Below, in pieces: positions 42,660-52,023 of a stretch of 64,000 nucleotides of DNA. The stretch comes from Streptomyces radicis (lineage in GTDB: Bacteria; Actinomycetota; Actinomycetes; Streptomycetales; Streptomycetaceae): NCBI RefSeq assembly GCF_003626575.1, contig NZ_RBDY01000002.1, positions 1 through 64,000 on the forward strand, written 5' to 3'. A program made the position numbers and the translations under genes. Positions within the stretch are counted from its first letter, which is position 1. Every line of letters begins with the position of its first letter. The notes under the pieces are model-generated. The model saw nothing but the letters and a program-made list of their open reading frames with translations. It searched no databases and was not told the DNA's origin.

Positions 42660-43636
42660 CACCAGGGGCGGAACGGCTTGTAGGGGGTGCCTTCGAGGCA
42701 GAGGCGGACGAGCTTGAGGGCTTCGAGGTGGATGATCTCCTCGTAGCTGACCTTCCGTTTGAGCGAGCGGTGGTGGACGGTCGTGGCCAGTTCCTCCTTC
42801 ACCATCATGGCGACCTTCTTCCGTCCGCTCTTGCTGAGGGAGGCTCTGCCGACCTCGGTCTCGAAGTCGCTGGGCTTGAGCGCCTTCTGGCTCGCGGCGC
42901 GCCTGAGGAGGCGCTCGGCGAAGAGGGGCTTGAAGGGCTCGGAGATATCGAGGGCGAGGGTGTTGCGGCGGCGGTCGGTGTCGGAGTGGAGGAAGCCGAT
43001 GGCCGGGTGGAGCGGGCTGGTGCGCAGGGCGGTGAGGACGCGTGCGTAGACGAGGGCGTTGAGGTAGCTGATGAAGGCGTTGCCCGCGTTGGTGGGTGGT
43101 CGGCGGGTGCGTCCTTCGAGGCGGAGCCAGGTGGGGAGTTGGGTGTCGAGGACGGCCCAGCCGGTGCGGCGGTAGTTGCCCTCCTGGCCCATGATGGCGT
43201 CGCTGTCCTTGCAGTCGGGTAGGGCGCCTCGCAGGGTGTCCAGCGCGGCGTCGAGTAGGTCGGTGTCCAGGGCCCAGCGGAGGTTCTCGGCGGCGGCGGT
43301 GACGAGGGCGCGTCCCACGGTGGCGCGTTGGTCGGGGTCCGCGGTGAGTTCGACCTGCCGGCGTAGAACGCTGGCCGAGGACATTGATTCCGAGGGCGCG
43401 AAGTGGCCCGCATGGTTGCCGTAGTGGTCGAGGACGTGGAGCGTCACGCCGTTGCGGCTGAGGAGCGACAGGGCAGAGGTGTTGACGTCGACGTGGTCGA
43501 AGGCGACGAGGTCGCGGATGTCGGTGATGGGGATGCGGACCGGGCTGCCGTCGGCGCGTTCGACGCGGACGCTGTTGTCCTCGCGGCGGATGCGGCAGGG
43601 TTCGGTCAGCCAGTAGGTGCGGCCGACGGCGGGCAT
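42656..43636 (-). CDS. cas1: CRISPR-associated endonuclease Cas1
   Basis: 326 aa, the integrase of spacer acquisition. It opens with TYWLTEPCRIRREDNSVRVE, the subtype I-B form. The helical domain has NAGNAFISYLNALVYARVLTAL with the active Glu region, then PAIGFLHSDTDRRRNTLALDISEPFKP with the active His and Asp. All catalytic positions appear present. The ATG at 43636 overlaps the cas4 stop (TGATG). The open frame upstream of it is cas4 read out of phase. Confidence 0.95.
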   Translation of the reverse strand: MPAVGRTYWLTEPCRIRREDNSVRVERADGSPVRIPITDIRDLVAFDHVDVNTSALSLLSRNGVTLHVLDHYGNHAGHFAPSESMSSASVLRRQVELTADPDQRATVGRALVTAAAENLRWALDTDLLDAALDTLRGALPDCKDSDAIMGQEGNYRRTGWAVLDTQLPTWLRLEGRTRRPPTNAGNAFISYLNALVYARVLTALRTSPLHPAIGFLHSDTDRRRNTLALDISEPFKPLFAERLLRRAASQKALKPSDFETEVGRASLSKSGRKKVAMMVKEELATTVHHRSLKRKVSYEEIIHLEALKLVRLCLEGTPYKPFRPWW

Positions 43637-44157
43637 CAGTCTCCCCAGCAGTAGTCGAGGTAGGAGCAGCCGCGGCACTGGGGGCGGGCGAGGCGGGCGG
43701 GTGCGGTGGGGGCGGCGATGACGGTGCGGGCGCGGGCTTCGGCGTCTTCGGCCTCGGCGCGCGCCGCGGTGTCCCATGGGACGTCGGTGGTGCGGCGGAT
43801 GAGGGGGTAGTGGACGGTGCCGCCGCGGACGGCGACGCCTCGGCGTTCCAGGAGGAGGCAGTAGTGCCGGACCTGGGCGGTGTGTGCTTCGGCGGGGGCG
43901 CGGGAGGACTTCGTCTCGTGGATGACGGCGCCGGTGGTCACCCAGTCGATCTTGGCCTCGCCGAGGTCGATGTCGCGGCGGCGGGTGTAGGTGGTGTCGT
44001 CGACGACTTCGCCGAAGGCGACGAGGTCGCTGCGTTGCTCGGGTCGGTAGCCGCGGGTATAGAGCCACAGTTGGCGGGGGCAGTGGTAGAGGTATTTGAT
44101 GTGCACGCCGCCGAGTTGGGTGGTCTCATCGTTCAGGTCGTGGGCGGGCTGGTTCAC
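43636..44157 (-). CDS. cas4: CRISPR-associated exonuclease Cas4
   Basis: 173 aa. RecB-like nuclease with an iron-sulfur cluster: first Cys in YLYHCPRQLWLYTRG, the last three in CRGCSYLDYC at the end. The nuclease residues are in LGEAKIDWV and VIHETKSSRAP, then QVRHYCLLLE. Cas4 trims prespacers and checks the PAM for Cas1-Cas2. GTG at 44157 overlaps the cas3 stop by 4 bp. Confidence 0.94.
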   Translation of the reverse strand: MNQPAHDLNDETTQLGGVHIKYLYHCPRQLWLYTRGYRPEQRSDLVAFGEVVDDTTYTRRRDIDLGEAKIDWVTTGAVIHETKSSRAPAEAHTAQVRHYCLLLERRGVAVRGGTVHYPLIRRTTDVPWDTAARAEAEDAEARARTVIAAPTAPARLARPQCRGCSYLDYCWGD

Positions 44158-46568
44158 AGGACCGTCTCCGGGTCGGCGTCCGGTGGTGTCAGCCCGGTGT
44201 CCGGGGCGTAGGTGCCCTGGTGGATCACATGGACGCGGAGGGTGCGGTCCCACGTTGCGTCGTACGTCTTCAACTGGCGGTAGGGCAGCGGGATCAGGAG
44301 TCCGGTGGCGAGGAGGGGGTCTCCCCTCTTCCCCGTGGTGCGGCTGCGGTACTCGTCGGTGTTCTCGTGGTGCAGGACGTCGACGCTGTCGAACTGCTCG
44401 TTGAGCCGGTCGGCGAACTCGCCGCGGTCCTGGAAGGGGTCGGTGAAGGTGAGGAAGCTGGTGGCGAACTCGTTGCGGGCGCGGCGGGCGGCCTCGGCCC
44501 ACTCCGTTCCCCAGGGGCTGTCGTAGGCGGCGGCGAGGAGGCGGTCGATGTCCTCTTCGCTGAGGGTGTCGACGCCGTCGGCGACGAGGTCGGTCAACGC
44601 GTGCCAGGCCGCGGCCATCGCGCCTTGGTCGTAGGGGCGGTCGGTGGTGGCGCGGTGGACGCGGAACTCAACGGGACCCTCGGGGTGGCGGCCGCGGCGG
44701 TTGACGCGGCCCGCTCGCTGGGCGACCGCTTCGACGGGCGCGCACTCGACGGCCGCGCGGTCGAAGTCGAGTTGGAGGGAGACCTCGACGGCCTGGGTTG
44801 CCACGACGAGTCCGCCGCGTCGGTCCGTCTCGCCGGGGCGGCGTTCGGGGTGGCGGCGCAGGAGGTTCTTCTCGATGGCGTCGCGGTCGCGGTACTTGAA
44901 GCGGGAGTGGAGCAGGAGGGCGGCGTGCGGATCGTCGGGGCGGCTCTTGCGGGCGTCGTCGGCGAGCTCGGCGTGGACGCGCTGGGCGGTGGCGACCCGG
45001 TTGGCGACGACCAGGACGCTGTGGCCTTCGGCCAGCCGGTCGCGGATGCGGCCCAGGCTCACGGGTGAGTCGAGCGGCTCGTCGTCCAGGACGAGCCGGT
45101 GCCTGACGGGGCTGGTGCCCGGTGGCGCGCGGTAGCTGGTGACCGGCTGGGTGAGGCTCTCGTCGATGAGCGTGGTCATGGGCGGGGCCAGCGTGGCGGA
45201 GAGCACGGCGACCCGGCTGCCGAGCCGTTCCCACAGGGCCATCGCCGCGCACAGGCGGCCGAACGTCTCCGGCTCGTAGGCGTGCAACTCGTCGAGGACG
45301 AAGAGGGAGTTGGCCTGTTCCAGCAGAACGGAGGAGTAGGCGGGGCCCGCGATGGCCGCGCGCAGGAGCTGGTGCGGGGTGGCGACGCGGAGGCGTTGGG
45401 TGAACAGGCGCATGGCCGCGGCGCGGGCGCGGGCCTGCTTCGCCTGGGCCGCGGTGGGTTCGCCCTGTTCGGGTCCGCAGTCGTCGTCGACGGCCTGGGT
45501 GAGGAGGGCGTGGGCGACGGTGCCGTGCAGCAGGCCGATGTCCGCCGCCTTGTCGCCCGGGGCCGGGACGAGGTCGCGCTGGAGGCGGAGGCGTGCGGCG
45601 TTGAGGGAGGCACGGTAGGGCAGCGTCCACACCAGGCGTGGCCGCCCTGGCATGGTGGCGAGCTGGCGGGCGGCCCAGGCCAGGCCGCTCTCGGTCTTGC
45701 CGCTTCCGGTCGGGGCCATCAGGATCAGGTGACCCTCGGTGGCGGCGGCCTGCCGCTGATGGGGGTAGGGCGGGTAGGGGAGGCGGGCGAAGTAGTCCGC
45801 GTCCAGCGGCATATGGGTCTGCAACGGGACGTGTGCCGAGCCCGCGTGATCGGCCAGGGTCAGAGCGCCCTGGGCCAGGACGGCGAGCAAGCCATGGTCC
45901 GGCTTGACGGGCTCCCGCCAGGTGTCCAGCAGGTGGTGGAGGAAACGACCGGCGCGTTCGGCGAGGGTGGGGGCGCCCGGCGCCTGCGGAGGCGGATCCA
46001 TGGCGAACGCCCCGGCGAGCCAGGCCAGCAGCTCTCGGTGGAGGCTTCGCGGGACCTGGACCTGAGGGCCTTGGGGACCGGGGGTGAGGGTGAACGCCTC
46101 GTCCCACCGTGTGTGGGCGTTGTACAGCTGCGACAGGCTGGGCTTCCCGTTGGCGTGCCCGGATGCGGAGTGCAGGGACCGGTGGTGGGTGGCGACCAGG
46201 GTGCCGATCATCAGCCGGTCCGCGTCGCTCCAACCGGCGGCCTCGGCCGCCAGGTCGACATAGGCCAGGGACAGTACTTCGTGCCGCTCGCCCCACGGGG
46301 GCCCGCCGGGGGGCAGCTGCCGTTGGAAGCCCTCGGCGACCTTGCCCGTGTCGTGGAGGATCGCGGAGCGGCGCACCCAGTCCCAGAAGGAGGGGGCGGT
46401 GGCGAGCACTCCCGCTCGGGCCACCCGGCCCTCGATCTCGGCGACCGTGTCATGGACGATGCGCGAGTGCGTGGTGAGCCGCTCCGGGTCCTCCCAGGGC
46501 TTGGACTTGGCGCGGGTGTCGGCCAACGTGCGAGCCCTGGCGCCGCCGTTCACGTGCCCAGCAGCCAT
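44154..46568 (-). CDS. cas3: CRISPR-associated helicase/nuclease Cas3
   Basis: 804 aa. The N-terminal HD nuclease (about residues 25-260) has THSRIVHDTVAEIEG, ILHDTGKVAEGFQR and ATHHRSLHS. The helicase follows with Walker A LMAPTGSGKTESGLAWA, DELHAYE as motif II, LSATLAPPM, and VVATQAVEVSLQLDFD and AQRAGRVNRRG. It degrades target DNA after Cascade binding. The ATG at 46568 follows GGAGGGG by eight bases and overlaps cas5 by 19 bp; a GTG at 46553 would give the 4-bp overlap usual here. Confidence 0.95.
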   Translation of the reverse strand: MAAGHVNGGARARTLADTRAKSKPWEDPERLTTHSRIVHDTVAEIEGRVARAGVLATAPSFWDWVRRSAILHDTGKVAEGFQRQLPPGGPPWGERHEVLSLAYVDLAAEAAGWSDADRLMIGTLVATHHRSLHSASGHANGKPSLSQLYNAHTRWDEAFTLTPGPQGPQVQVPRSLHRELLAWLAGAFAMDPPPQAPGAPTLAERAGRFLHHLLDTWREPVKPDHGLLAVLAQGALTLADHAGSAHVPLQTHMPLDADYFARLPYPPYPHQRQAAATEGHLILMAPTGSGKTESGLAWAARQLATMPGRPRLVWTLPYRASLNAARLRLQRDLVPAPGDKAADIGLLHGTVAHALLTQAVDDDCGPEQGEPTAAQAKQARARAAAMRLFTQRLRVATPHQLLRAAIAGPAYSSVLLEQANSLFVLDELHAYEPETFGRLCAAMALWERLGSRVAVLSATLAPPMTTLIDESLTQPVTSYRAPPGTSPVRHRLVLDDEPLDSPVSLGRIRDRLAEGHSVLVVANRVATAQRVHAELADDARKSRPDDPHAALLLHSRFKYRDRDAIEKNLLRRHPERRPGETDRRGGLVVATQAVEVSLQLDFDRAAVECAPVEAVAQRAGRVNRRGRHPEGPVEFRVHRATTDRPYDQGAMAAAWHALTDLVADGVDTLSEEDIDRLLAAAYDSPWGTEWAEAARRARNEFATSFLTFTDPFQDRGEFADRLNEQFDSVDVLHHENTDEYRSRTTGKRGDPLLATGLLIPLPYRQLKTYDATWDRTLRVHVIHQGTYAPDTGLTPPDADPETVL

Positions 46569-47245
46569 ACCGCCTGCCCCTCCCATCCGCCGTCCGTCGT
46601 CTGCCGGAAGGCGCCACGCACCGGTCGGCGTCCGGGAGGAACGTCGCACCACAGGTAGTCGGCCCACGAGGTGGTGAGGCGGTCGGCGGAGATGCTGGCC
46701 GCCATGCGGTGCAAGAACGCCTCTCCGACGTCGTGTCCACCCCGCGGCGCCAGTGCGTGCCCGACCACCGCCTCCGCGGCGGGCACTAACTCCACCGGCC
46801 GCAACGAGGTCAGGTGCACGATGTCCTGGGATCGGCCCAGCCGCAGGGGCCAACGCGGCCGCCGCAGCGCCCTGGCGACGCGCTCGCCCTCCTGTCCCGG
46901 CAGCCACACCGACAGGTGGACGTCGGCGAGGAAGGGGCGCTCCCGGATGGTCATGCCGCCCTTGACCGCGCGCACGCGGCCGGCGACCGCCGGGTTGGAG
47001 CCATCCGCCGCGATGGGGTGGAACGTCTCCGCGTCCACCCCGCTCCCCTCCGACCAAGCGGCCATCCCCAGGGGCAGATCCTCAACGGGCCTCCCGGTGG
47101 CCGCCGCCAGCAGCCCGCGGACCGTGGAGGGAGGCGGCAGCGGAAGGCAGCGACTCACCCCGGGAAAGAGAGGATCCCGGAACGACGCGAGGGGCGCGTA
47201 GAACTCCGCCCGCCACGCCGGGACCGGCTCGTTCGACATCCTCAT
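46550..47245 (-). CDS. cas5: CRISPR-associated protein Cas5
   Basis: 231 aa. A Cascade subunit that caps the 5' handle of the crRNA. It begins WRAEFYAPLASFRDPLFPGV and LPLPPPSTVRGLLAAATG, the standard opening of subtype I-B Cas5. A RAMP fold is expected. The ATG at 47245 overlaps the cas7 stop (TGATG). No catalytic His is needed here because Cas6 is present. Confidence 0.92.
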   Translation of the reverse strand: MRMSNEPVPAWRAEFYAPLASFRDPLFPGVSRCLPLPPPSTVRGLLAAATGRPVEDLPLGMAAWSEGSGVDAETFHPIAADGSNPAVAGRVRAVKGGMTIRERPFLADVHLSVWLPGQEGERVARALRRPRWPLRLGRSQDIVHLTSLRPVELVPAAEAVVGHALAPRGGHDVGEAFLHRMAASISADRLTTSWADYLWCDVPPGRRPVRGAFRQTTDGGWEGQAVWLLGT

Positions 47246-48303
47246 CACCGCGCCGGGTCGTCGAACCAGGCGTTGTGCCGCCCCTCGCGGAGCTCCTTCG
47301 CCAAGCCGCGCAGGATCGTGCGGGGATGGTCGATCACGATGTGATCCTTCGCGATCTCACTCGCGCACTTCTTCTCGAAGTCCTCGCGCTGGGCTTCGCG
47401 GAAGCCCGGGCGCCAGCCGATCCGCACCGGCGTCTCCCACTCCCCCTCCCAGGCACGCAGCTCATCCAGCAGCACGTCGCCGCGGACGCGCAGGCCGGTG
47501 CCGGGCTCGCCGTCGATGACGTGAGCCAGGGGGTTGATGCCCCCCTTGAACGGCACCAGCACGATCAGGTCGGGCACGCGGTCGCCGTAGTGCAGCGCCT
47601 GCTTGGCCCCGCCGCTGAGCTGCGCCAACGCCTCGAGCAGCAGCGCCGTGCGCGCCCGGCGTTCCTCGATGGGCAGCCGGACGGCCGCCTGGTCCCTGAA
47701 GGTGACGGTGGTGGCTCCGGCGGCAGCCGCCTGCGCCACCTGGAGCGCCTGCTCCTGGCTGAGATAGTTCGGCCGACCGACGCCACCGCCGTCGGGGAGG
47801 GTGAAGGTGCCGATTCTCGGCACGTCCAGCAGGAACGGGGCGGCCAGGTCCGCGGTGTAGAACTCGTGGCCGTGGAGCACCGGCTCGGCCACCCCCCGAG
47901 CCATGACCCCCCAGTCCTCCGTCGGGTAGGCGGGCTCCACCGACAGCAGGGTGCCGAGCATGAACGGGCTGTCCCGCAGGGTGGTGGCCGCCCCGTCCTT
48001 GCTCGAACCGGCCTTCATGTAGCCGAAGAGGTCGTCGTCCGCGTACCGGACCGGATCGGCCGCAGTGTTCGCCTTCTGCGCCTTGTTCTGCGCCTTGCCC
48101 ACCCGGGTGACCGGGGAGGGCACGGCCCCCAGCTCGATCATGCTGTCGCGCGTCCAGCGGCGCACGGCCTGCGCCGAGACATAGGGGTAACGGCCACCGC
48201 GGATCCGCGCGCTCTTCACCCGCCCCGTCGTCGCCTCGCCCTTGCCGTTGTTGGGGGCGCTCGCCCGCACGGAAAGCACCATCTTGCCCGCCAGGTACGC
48301 CAT
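47245..48303 (-). CDS. cas7: CRISPR-associated protein Cas7 (Cst2/DevR type)
   Basis: 352 aa, the backbone subunit of Cascade. The N-terminus MAYLAGKMVLSVRASAPNN, then ARIRGGRYPYVSAQAVRRW and SPFMLGTLLSVEP, fits the DevR/Cst2 family that marks the Tneap form of subtype I-B. The ATG at 48303 overlaps the cas8 stop (TGATG); a GTG one codon before is also possible. Confidence 0.94.
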   Translation of the reverse strand: MAYLAGKMVLSVRASAPNNGKGEATTGRVKSARIRGGRYPYVSAQAVRRWTRDSMIELGAVPSPVTRVGKAQNKAQKANTAADPVRYADDDLFGYMKAGSSKDGAATTLRDSPFMLGTLLSVEPAYPTEDWGVMARGVAEPVLHGHEFYTADLAAPFLLDVPRIGTFTLPDGGGVGRPNYLSQEQALQVAQAAAAGATTVTFRDQAAVRLPIEERRARTALLLEALAQLSGGAKQALHYGDRVPDLIVLVPFKGGINPLAHVIDGEPGTGLRVRGDVLLDELRAWEGEWETPVRIGWRPGFREAQREDFEKKCASEIAKDHIVIDHPRTILRGLAKELREGRHNAWFDDPAR

Positions 48304-49736
48304 CACGCCGCTCCCATGTCGTAGTCGTCGTCCTCGTCGCGAAGCATCGGCTGCTCCAGCAACCGTTCCTCCCTGTCCCGCTCCACCTCGTCGGCGGGCG
48401 GGGCGTTCACCGCGACGCCCCGCTGTTGAAGCAGCTCGAGCACCCGGGCGGCCAGCAGCATGCGCTGCTCCCAGGCGCGGGGGCGCTGGCTGATCAACGG
48501 CGCCCAGTCATCCGGACCAGCCGCGGCAGACCGACCGTCGAAGACGAGGCGGAAGTGAGCCTGCGTCAGCAACGCCCCCAGCTTGTAGTCGCTCAACGCG
48601 ACGTTCCGGTACTCCGCCAGCCGCCCCCGGGGGTTACCCGAGCCATGCTGGATCCAGTCGGCGATCACGGTCGCCACGGGCGTCGGATCGGGCTCCATTC
48701 CCAGAATCTCCTTGGCATAGGTAAAGGCCAGCCGCGTCAGATCAGCGCGATCCCGCGCACCCCACGACCGACCGGCGTCCTGCGTGAGAAGGTGGTGAAG
48801 CTGCCACAGCAGGGAACGGCTGCGACCGTCCTCAGCCTCAAAGAGCAGCCGTGCGGCCTCCGCGGCGCCACCGGCCACCACCACACCGTCCTTGTCCCGC
48901 CGCGTCAGCGCCACTTCGAGCAGCCGCCAGCCCCGGCGCAGCGGAGCGTTACCCTGCACCACGGCCAGAAAGCGAGGAAGCGCCCGGCGGGTGGAGGTGA
49001 CCCGGAGCCATGGCTCCTGGTTGTCGTTCTTGAACGTCCACAGCGTCGTCGCCGACAACTCCTCGCGCACGGCAAGCAGAGCGCGCACGGCCACCAGCTC
49101 GGGGCGTGCCGCGGCCGACAGCTTCCCGAACCCCAGCTGCATCACCCGCCGCGCCCGCAGGACGTTGCGCTCGGCGAACGCGCGCTCCGCCCGCTCGCTC
49201 TCGCACGACAGCACGCTCGCCGACCCCGCCGTCACCCAGGCCCCGTACGGCAGCGCCCAGACCGCCACCCGGCACCCGCGGCAGACCGGCCAGCCCGGCA
49301 CGCCGGGCGGCAGGGTGTTCAACGCCTTGCTCGTGTCGAACATCGGCAGGTTCGACTTCGTCCACACCACCGGCGTCGGCGCCCCGCAGAACGTGCAGGG
49401 GTGGGCCGCACCGTCCGCCCCATCCGGCGCGAACAGCGCCGCGACCGCCTCCTCCATGACCGCGCGGTCCCGAGTCCTTTTGCTGTGCGTGGGCTTGGAG
49501 TTGGGGTACAGCGCGAACAGGACCTTCCACCAGTCGTAGACGGCCTCGTCCTTACCGGCCAGGGCGGCGGCGCACACGTCGTCGACGACGCGGGCCGCGA
49601 CGGCGTCCAGATCGGCGACCGTCACCTCGCCCGGACTCTCACGCCCCGCCAGTACCGCGACGGCCCACGCACCCGCACGCTGAAGCGGATGACTCGTCAA
49701 CGGCAGCACAGCCGAGGCCACGACAGGCGCGCTCAC
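48303..49736 (-). CDS. cas8: CRISPR-associated large subunit Cas8 (Cst1-like)
   Basis: 477 aa. A zinc-binding pair CTFCGAP and CRGCR at about residues 120-165 is characteristic of the Cst1/Cas8b1 group. The rest has little conserved sequence, as usual for PAM-reading large subunits; YDWWKVLFALYPNSKPTH lies before the zinc site. The C-terminus is acidic. GTG at 49736 overlaps the cas6 stop by 4 bp, which sets the start. The assignment rests on position and the Cys motif. Confidence 0.85.
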   Translation of the reverse strand: MSAPVVASAVLPLTSHPLQRAGAWAVAVLAGRESPGEVTVADLDAVAARVVDDVCAAALAGKDEAVYDWWKVLFALYPNSKPTHSKRTRDRAVMEEAVAALFAPDGADGAAHPCTFCGAPTPVVWTKSNLPMFDTSKALNTLPPGVPGWPVCRGCRVAVWALPYGAWVTAGSASVLSCESERAERAFAERNVLRARRVMQLGFGKLSAAARPELVAVRALLAVREELSATTLWTFKNDNQEPWLRVTSTRRALPRFLAVVQGNAPLRRGWRLLEVALTRRDKDGVVVAGGAAEAARLLFEAEDGRSRSLLWQLHHLLTQDAGRSWGARDRADLTRLAFTYAKEILGMEPDPTPVATVIADWIQHGSGNPRGRLAEYRNVALSDYKLGALLTQAHFRLVFDGRSAAAGPDDWAPLISQRPRAWEQRMLLAARVLELLQQRGVAVNAPPADEVERDREERLLEQPMLRDEDDDYDMGAA

Positions 49737-50422
49737 CGGACCCACCCGAAGCCCTGGACCGTGTCCAGTCCAAGTCCCCACGACCGCAACGCCTTGACGA
49801 ACCGCGCGTCCGCCTCCATGGCCACCCGCACCCTGGCACCGATCCTCGGCGCCCCCCGCACGGTGAACCTCCGCCGCGGCCCGGCTTCCAGCACCTGGAG
49901 CCCCTCCGGCGCCGGAAGCCCGAGCACATCCGCCTTGTGCACGAGGTTGTGCTGCAACCGCTCGACGAAGAAGGGGTCCCCCGGCAGCAGATACCGGCTC
50001 TCACGCTTGACGATCACCGGGGTCATCGTGTCGAGAACGACCGGACCGCTCGGTTGCGGCACATCGACGTCCAACGTGAAGCCCCGCATCTTCAACCGAG
50101 CCGCTCCCCAGACGATTTCGGCCCGCGAGGCCAACGACGTGATGAGCAGCGACGCGATCTCCGGCACCGGAGACCCGAACCACACCGACCCGTCGCGGGA
50201 GGTGGTGTACACACCGTTCTTCCGCGGGGCACCCTTGAACTGCGGACTCGTCAGCCCCAGGGGCCTCAACCCATGCCCGCGCCACCCCTCATCGTGCAAC
50301 GACCGTGCCAGACCGGCGTCCTGGCTCCCCAGCAGCCCATACACAACGGCCCGCGCCGGACCGTGCACGTCCTCCCACCGCAGGCTCGGCACATCGGCCG
50401 CCACGTCGACCCTGACTCGCAT
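49733..50422 (-). CDS. cas6: CRISPR-associated endoribonuclease Cas6
   Basis: 229 aa. RAMP protein that cuts the array transcript at the repeat stem. The C-terminal glycine-rich loop LGLDTVQGFGWVR is the family hallmark; LHDEGWRGHGLRPLGLTSPQF carries a candidate catalytic His near residue 43. ATG at 50422, first gene of the operon. The 220 bp upstream up to leader 2 must hold the cas promoter. It probably processes both arrays, since their repeats keep the same stem. Confidence 0.92.
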   Translation of the reverse strand: MRVRVDVAADVPSLRWEDVHGPARAVVYGLLGSQDAGLARSLHDEGWRGHGLRPLGLTSPQFKGAPRKNGVYTTSRDGSVWFGSPVPEIASLLITSLASRAEIVWGAARLKMRGFTLDVDVPQPSGPVVLDTMTPVIVKRESRYLLPGDPFFVERLQHNLVHKADVLGLPAPEGLQVLEAGPRRRFTVRGAPRIGARVRVAMEADARFVKALRSWGLGLDTVQGFGWVR

Positions 50423-50640
50423 ACCACCCCAACTATCCCGAAACGCACTTTCACGCCGCCGAGGAAGGTGACGGCATGCATTCAGACGGTAGCCGAACCA
50501 TCTGCGAGGCTGAACTTATAGACTCAAATAGCTTAAAAATGTGAGAATCTGTCGCAAAAAGCTCCTCGGCGACGAGGTGCCTCGACACGTAAGCTAACCG
50601 CCACCACTGACAACGCGCCCGCGCCAACACCCACCCGGCC

Positions 50641-50733
50641 TGACCTGCACAGATGCACAACCGCCTGACCGCTGCAAAAACACTCCCGAGGACCCCACGT
50701 CGGAACCCCCCGACCTGCGGCTTTACCCTCGGG
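50641..50733 (+). promoter_or_regulatory. Leader of CRISPR array 2
   Basis: This segment matches leader 1 over its whole length: TGACCTGCAC, GATGCAC, GCTGCAAAA and TTTACCCTCGG in the same order and spacing. It diverges from cas6. A stretch to its left (50515-50570) is unusually AT-rich for this DNA (CTTAAAAATGTGAGAA) and may contain the promoters. Confidence 0.8.
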
Positions 50734-51812
50734 GTCCTCATCAACCCCGGAGGGTTCGCAACCCGAGCTCGCCGACCTGATGCGCAGCCAGGCCACGGGT
50801 CCTCATCAACCCCGGAGGGTTCGCAACCTCCTGGCGGTGCGGGTGGTGGTGAGGTGCTGGATCGTGTCCTCATCAACCCCGGAGGGTTCGCAACCGCATC
50901 GCGACGAAATCCCACGACTCCTCGTCCCTGCGTCCTCATCAACCCCGGAGGGTTCGCAACGCGGAACCTCGGCCGGGGCCACCGAGGGCGTCGGCGTGTC
51001 CTCATCAACCCCGGAGGGTTCGCAACCGGCGCACCGTCGTCTCACCGCACCCCAGCCGGGCGGGTCCTCATCAACCCCGGAGGGTTCGCAACAGGGGTTC
51101 TGCCGCGGCTCCACCGACGTCCAGGCCACGTCCTCATCAACCCCGGAGGGTTCGCAACGGATCCGCTGCGATCCCCGTGGGGGAAGGCTCTCGCCGTCCT
51201 CATCAACCCCGGAGGGTTCGCAACTCAGGCGGTGCGCGGCGTGGTGGAGGAGGGCCGCGAGTCCTCATCAACCCCGGAGGGTTCGCAACGCGCGGTCGAC
51301 CAGGTGCAGCAGCGCGGGGGCGGTGGTGTCCTCATCAACCCCGGAGGGTTCGCAACGTCGTCCCGGCGCCCGTGCTGCCGGATTTGACGACACCTGGTCC
51401 TCATCAACCCCGGAGGGTTCGCAACCACGTCTCCCAGCTCCTCCCGTACCTCGGCCTCGGAGGTCCTCATCAACCCCGGAGGGTTCGCAACCCAGCAGGT
51501 TGCAGGAGTTCACGGCCCCGTTCTTCCCGTCCTCATCAACCCCGGAGGGTTCGCAACTCGGTGGCGCCCTTGACCTGCGCGCAGTAGTCCGACGTGTCCT
51601 CATCAACCCCGGAGGGTTCGCAACGCAGGCCGAGTGGCTCCTGACGTCCCCCGCCCGGGGTCCTCATCAACCCCGGAGAGTTCGCAACGGATGCCCATCG
51701 CCCTGGTCGGGCGCCGCCAGAAAGGGAGTCCTCATCAACCCCGGAGGGTTCGCAACTTGGCCTGCCGCCCGGACGTTGGGCGTGTCACCATGCGTCCTCA
51801 TCAACCCCGGAG
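50734..51812 (+). CRISPR. CRISPR array 2: 17 repeats, 16 spacers
   Basis: The repeat GTCCTCATCAACCCCGGAGG followed by GTTCGCAAC (29 nt) recurs every 65-69 bp from 50734. Spacers are 36-40 nt. The copy at 51660 has one change. The last copy (51793) keeps only its first 20 nt and then runs into unrelated sequence, so this is the distal end; transcription is rightward. Compared with array 1 (same strand sense) there are five differences, of which one pair is compensated in the stem. Confidence 0.98.
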
Positions 51813-52023
51813 GTCAGCAGATCCGAAAAAGTCCGACTTTCACGCTTCGGTGGTTTCCCTCCACCAGCGCATGGTCGGTGCCCGAGTGCATCTGCCTTCG
51901 ATGCACGACGTACGAGTACCCGAGGATTCCAGCCAAGAAGATCACCCATCTGGACGGCCGAGCCTCCCAAGGCTCAGCGACGTCACCTCTAGGCTCTGGC
52001 CACAACAAGAAGGGAGCGAAAGG

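Noticed and set aside
50653..51606. Open frames inside CRISPR array 2
   Set aside because: Repeating VLINPGGFAT-like units come from the CRISPR repeat.
40394..51812. Self-targeting spacers
   Set aside because: By eye I saw no spacer matching other parts of this window; a full search was not possible.
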